64,000 bases of DNA from the NCBI GenBank assembly GCA_036874045.1, contig CM072339.1, positions 13,895,501 to 13,959,500 of the forward strand, written 5' to 3'. The notes under the pieces were generated by a model. That model did not search any database and was not told the origin of the DNA. It worked only from the letters and a program-made list of their open reading frames with translations. Made by a program: the position numbers and the translations under genes. Positions 59,011 to 64,000 of this stretch are shown here, piece after piece. Position 1 is the stretch's first letter; each line of letters starts with the position of its first letter. This stretch comes from Cymodocea nodosa. Lineage: Eukaryota; Streptophyta; Magnoliopsida; Alismatales; Cymodoceaceae.

Positions 59011-60239
59011 TCTCTTCACTAAGGCCCTGCCCTTGTGAAAGTTTACTTACAACACCCTTGTGAGTTAGGGTTTTTTAGAGATTTAATAAAACTTGTTTAG
59101 CTCAAGAGTCAATGACTCAAAATGATTAAAAACACACAACAGAAAAACTCTTGTATGGAAATCGATTGCTGAAGCTTTGGGAGATTTTTGGATCAATCTA
59201 CTAGGCTAGATCTTCACGTTGTAGAGAGATCTTTTTGGTTCTTTAGTTGTTTGCAGAATTGTGAAAAACATTTTCTCCTTTTGTGTGTTCTCTATGTATC
59301 TGTCATTTGTAAATCTGGTTTTCTTTTCTTCTCCAAAAAATCCTTAATTTGGAAAGTATTCTGGATTTGTTAAATTGGTTGTGCATCAATCTATTTCCAG
59401 TAGTAATTAATGATTATCAAATTAGATCTGCAATCAAAAATGATATTTTGCCAAAATAGCAAGTTAACATATAATAGTAGCAAAATCTTAATTTCAAAAT
59501 CATCGGATACTTTCAAAAAATCGGAACCTTTTTATTGAAACCTTCTAATGCTCAACAACATTTTAGATAATTTAAAATGAAACCTTCTAATGGACAAACT
59601 TAAGTTATGCATTCAAATCAAGACATGTGTCCTATAAATAGTAGTAGAAAATAATTAATAATCCTTTAAAACAAAACCATCCAATAGTAAAATAATATTT
59701 CAGATACTTTCAGAATGAAACCTTCCGATGCTTAGAAGCATTTTAGATAGTTTCATTTGAAACCTTTTGAAGGATAACTTAAGTCATACATTAAGATCAA
59801 GACATGTGTCCTTTTGGAAATAGTATACAAAATACTCTTTAAAATGTTTAAAATGAAACTGTTTGGTACATAAAATGAAACATTCTGAAACAAAACACAT
59901 TTTAGATACTTTCAAAAATCAAAACAGTTTGAACAAATAAATCTAAAACTCATTAACTATTAAAAGATTTTTGGATACTTTCAAATGAAACTCTTTGAAC
60001 ATATAATATAAAAATGAAACTATCTGATTTACTTGGATTTTTAGTGACTTTCAGTGAAACTCTTTGATAATGTACCTAATAACAATGGAAACCTTCCAAA
60101 ACCTAATTTTGAAGGTTTATTGAATAAAATCAGTTTGGCAATCACAAATATATTCAAATGAGTGCTGACAACATATGATCTAATAGTAAGCACTCGGTTT
60201 TTCATCATCAAAATTAAACTTGTAAATAATTAACTAACA

Positions 60240-63120
60240 ATGTTGCATTTGAAAATGGTAAAATAGAAAATGTTTTGCATGTAAATGGTTTAAAATAAAA
60301 TTTATTAAGTGTAGGTCAACTTTGTGACAAAGGGTACAACTTATTAGTTACTACCGAAAATTATTTTATATTGCATCCAAATACCCTTGAAATTAAGTTT
60401 ACTGGTTATAGAGATAATTCAATTTATGCATTAGAATTTCCATTTGAAAATCTTGCAAGTGATGCATGCTTAATTGCTTCTAATGAAGATGAATGGTTAT
60501 GAGATAAAAGATTATGTCATGTAAATATGAGAACCCTCAAGAAACTAACTAAACATGATGTTGTTAGAGGTGTGCCTAAACTCAGATTTAAAAAGGATAA
60601 ACCATGTAGTAACTGTATTATTGGAAAACAGAAGAAATCAATACATAAAAGTATAAATGATATTATCACTAGTTAGCCGTTGGAATTATTGCATTTGGAC
60701 TTATTTAGTCCAACACAAATAGCTAGTTTAGGAGGAAGAAAATATACATTAGTTGTTGTTAATGTCTTCACAATATTACCTGGGTTATATTCCTAACACA
60801 CAAGAGTGAAGCCTGTACTGAATTCAAACATCTCTATATCATAATTCAAAATGAAAAAGGACTAACAATGAAGAAAATTAGAAGTGATCAAACAAGAGAA
60901 TTTGAAAATAATGAATTTGAAGAGCTATGCAATTCATTTTGAATATCACATGAGTATTCTTATCCAAGAACTCCTACTTAGAATGGAGTTGTAGAAAGGA
61001 AAAATAGATCAGTTCAAGAGATGGCAAGAACAATACTAAATGTATTTGAACTACCAACATTCTTATGGGCAGAAGTTGTTAATACAACATGTCACACAAT
61101 CAACAGAACTCATCTCAGACCCATATTGCATAAAACAACATTTGAATTGTGGTATGGAAAAACACCAAACGTTAGATATTTTAAAATATTTGGTTCAAGA
61201 TGTTTTGTCCTTAATATAAAAGATCAAAAGGACAAATTTGATGCTAAAGTCTAATCCTATACTACTTGTTGGATATTCATCAAGAAGTAAGGTATACAAA
61301 GTTTATTTCGAAAATGAAAAAAAAGTAGAAGAATCCATAAATGTATCATTTGATAAAGACTTAACAAGAAAATTAAAGTAGCTAAAAATAGATAGTGAAA
61401 GTGAAGATGAATCAGAAAATCAGAGAATTTCACAAAAAAAGAAGAGCACTACATTACCTACATCTACCTTGATTGAAAAATTATGGAAAATCAAATCTGG
61501 ACATCCCATTGCATAGATTATTAGTAACATCAATCAAGAAGTCAAACAAGAAACAAAATTCAAAATATTTGTAATTATTGTGCATTTGTATCTGAATTTG
61601 AGCCTACAACAATTGAAGAAATTTATAGTGATGAATATTGGATTATGGTCATGCAAGAAGAGTTGAATCAATTCATGAAGAATGATGTTTGGAATCTAAT
61701 TGAAAGGTCCACTAGAAAATCAATTATTAAAACTAAATGTGTTTTTAGAAATAAATTACACAATGATGGAAGCATAATCAGAAACAAGGCTAGACTTGTT
61801 GCTCAAGGTTATAACCAATAGGAAAGAATCAACTATGAGGAAACTTTTGCACTTGTTGCTAGACTTGAAGCAATTAGAATGTTGCTTGCCTTTGCAAGCA
61901 ATATGAAAATAAAACTCTTTCAAATGGATGTAAAGAGTGCATTCTTGAATGACACTCTACAAGAAGAAGTATATGTAAAATAGCCATCAAGATTTGAAGA
62001 TGAAGATAGACCAAACCATGTATACAAATTAAACAAAGCACTGTATGGTCTGAAACAAGCACCAAGAGCATGATATGACAAGCTTAAAGACTTCCTACTT
62101 GAAAATCAGTTTAATATAAGAATAGTAGATAATACTTTGTTCATCAAATCAGTCAATTCTCACATGTTGATTATTCAGATTTATGTTGATGATATTATCT
62201 TTGGTGCAACAAATGAAAAATTATGTCATGACTTTAGAATTTAACGTAGAATGAATTCGAGATGAACCTTATGGGAGAATTAAAATTCTTCTTAGGATTA
62301 CAGATCCATCAACTACAGGATGGTATTTTCCTAAACTAAGAAAAGTTCTATAAAGAAATTTTGACAAATTTGGTATGAAAAAATTCAAAGAGGCTTACAC
62401 TCCTATGAATCCAAATGAGAAACTTGATAAAGATATTTCTAGTATTTCTATGAATCAAAAGAAATATAAAGGTATGATTGGATCACTTTTGTATTTAACA
62501 ACCAGTAGACTAGATATTATGTTTAGTGTGTGTGCATGTATAAGATATCAAGCTTCTTCAAAAGCATCACATTTAAAAGTAGTCAAATGAATTTTTAAGC
62601 ACCTATAGGGTACAAAAGATTTTGGCTTATTTTATTCATCACATGATCAGTTAATATTAATAAGTTACAATGATGCAAATTATGTAGGATATAAATCAAG
62701 TAAAAAGAGCACTAATGGTACATGTCAACTTGGCCACTCACTTGTGTCGTGGTTAAGTAGAAAATAAATTTGTATAACTCTATTGACCACTGAAATAGAA
62801 TATATTGTAGTAGAATTATGCTATGCTCAAATTTTATGGATGTAATAGATATTAGTTGATTATAGGCTTAAATTTCAAAATAGTATTATTTATTGTGATA
62901 GTAGCAATGCTATCAACTTATCCAAAAATACTTTACTACATTCAAAGGCTAAGCATATTGAGATCAGACACTATTTTCTAAGAGATCATGTTGAAAAAGG
63001 TCATATATCATTAGAATATGTCTCCACTAAAGATCAATTGGCAGATATTTTTACAAAATCCTTAACTAAATCTGCATTTAATCATATTAGACAAAATTTA
63101 GGCATTTACTCTATTCATGA
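60240..63120 (+). pseudogene. Copia protease tail, integrase, RT, RNase H relic (element F)
   Basis: Plus strand, closest here to element C. It starts inside protease (NGKIENVLHVNGLK). The integrase head lies at about 60490-60700, its core contains NGVVERKNRSVQEMARTILN (60980-61040), and 61021-61254 is open to KIFGSRCFVLNIKDQKDKFDAK. The RT core includes [11 protein letters not shown], and a [13 protein letters not shown] site lies near 62180. RNase H runs to 63120. Older or less constrained than C, with many breaks. Confidence 0.87.
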
Positions 63121-63438
63121 CTTATAATCTATTTTTTCATGATTATTTTCTTCACCTCTCATGCTCACAAAATAGGAGTTTGCTTTCTACTAACATGTCC
63201 TCTTGTAGAAATTTAGTTACTACCTTCTTTTCAGAAACTACAATAAGCCCTTCCTATAAACCCTTTTTAGACAATGACAAAATAGGGGGAGAAAAATGGG
63301 CATTGAATTCACAAGTAGCACAAAGACTGGGGAAGTAATTTAGAATTTCTTTTTGTGTGCATATCTATATAGAAATATAGGAAGTGAAATCCATGTAATA
63401 AATTGTAAAGGTTTTTGCGATTATCAAAAAGGTGAGAT
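63121..63438 (+). other. 3' noncoding tail and polypurine tract of element F
   Basis: Short noncoding tail with AAAATAGGGGGAGAAA near 63280 and a final tract AAAAAGGTGAGAT at 63426-63438 beside the LTR. Confidence 0.8.
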
Positions 63439-64000
63439 TGAAAGGACCTTCAGATTTTGATAATGTATAAATCTATGTAAGGTTTTAAATTGTATTTCAT
63501 AGGTTCAAATGAAGTATCAAAAATCAAACAAGCAACTGAACACTCTTTCAAAAGAATACTAAAGACAATTATTGTTTCACAAGGAGCTTTGGAAGGTTTC
63601 AAGGTGAAGTAGTTCAAAAGGAAAGGAGCTTCTGAAGATTTCAAGGCAAACTATTTAGAAGTTAAATTAAAATAGTTGTAAGCCAAAAAGGAAAGTTTCA
63701 AAAGGTTTGAGGAGAAACTATTCGAAAGATAAGTCTTTTCGAAATGTTTCAAAATAGTATACTGAAACTAAGAAGATCTCACGTGAAGAACTTAAAAAAT
63801 CACATGACAAGAATGAAAGGAAGAAATGTCAAGCCTTCGGATGATTTCAGAATATTTTTTTTGGAAGGTTTCAAATGAAATAGTTCGAAAGTCAATTAAT
63901 TTCAAAAGGTTTCAATATGAATAGTTTTCACTTAAAAAGATCTCACATGTCTAACTTAAAGACTCATGTGACAAGCAAAAATAATAGTTTAGAGAAGTCA
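63439..64000 (+). repeat. 3' LTR of element F, runs off the window
   Basis: Starts TGAAAGGACCTTCAG after the polypurine tract. The U3 shown has GGAAGGTTTCA / TGAAACTATTCGAAAG motifs, the same style as the U3 of element D. Confidence 0.85.

Larger units (their letters stand above)
57225..60239 (-). repeat. 5' LTR of element D, with nested solo LTR
   Basis: Minus strand, TGTTAGTTAATT...GATCCCAACA. Its own length is about 1.65 kb (57225-57248 plus 58613-60239). The U5 side holds seven consecutive hairpins (58812-59010). U3 (59400-60150) is an array of GAAACCTTC / GAAACTxTCxGA motifs. The right edge abuts a plus-strand Copia protease relic, so D inserted in element F. The open stretch 59188-59373 is not a gene. 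Confidence 0.85.

Noticed and set aside
59188-59373. Open stretch of 61 codons, Phe/Cys/Leu-rich
   Set aside because: Inside the LTR of element D, antisense to its transcription; no domain.

Overview
The window reads as plant nuclear DNA, AT-rich and built almost entirely of nested LTR retrotransposons. Most are Ty1/Copia of the SIRE/Maximus type: initiator-tRNA-Met primer sites, UBN2-type gag with a CCHC knuckle, gag-protease-integrase-RT-RNase H order, long 1.3-1.9 kb LTRs, and in one case an extra ORF after pol. Pieces of at least two Ty3/Gypsy elements of the Tat/Athila type are also present. I see no intact host gene, no tRNA or rRNA gene and no CRISPR array. All the elements look like fossils.

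Layout. 1-2.5 kb: Copia pol relic (+). About 3.0-4.3 kb and 21.9-27 kb: one Gypsy-type element (-) split by a later insertion; it carries a gag relic and, where pol would be expected, an F-box gene relic (24268-25405). Into it went Copia element A (4311-21884, -, target duplication GATTT), and into A went gag-only Copia element B (11337-18141, +). 28.0-38.3 kb: a large accessory ORF relic (-) split by Copia element C (28768-36885, +, target duplication TACTA), the best-preserved element here. 38.3-42.6 kb: Gypsy element G (+) with LTR, primer site, gag and protease relics, followed by a Copia LTR-gag fragment (42632-45403, -). 45.4-47.7 kb: a patchwork of LTR pieces.

47.7-64 kb is the deepest nest. 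A (+) Copia element F (60240-64000, running off the window) was hit by a (-) element D; D was hit by a (+) element E; E's 3' LTR was hit by a (-) family-A LTR (52594-55810); that LTR was hit by a (+) LTR of the same family (52965-54598, target duplication TATAT). D's 5' LTR also holds a solo LTR (57249-58612, target duplication ATTAG).

The most interesting signal is structural rather than coding. Across several Copia LTR families in the window, the downstream (R/U5) part of the LTR holds a row of short perfect or near-perfect hairpins whose stems differ from one to the next and between families while pairing is kept. They lie close to a roughly 57-nt block shared by all these families. The upstream U3 part holds arrays of imperfect palindromes whose two arms also change together between families. 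The F-box cargo in a Gypsy-type element, the gag-only element and the shared accessory domain are the main coding surprises.
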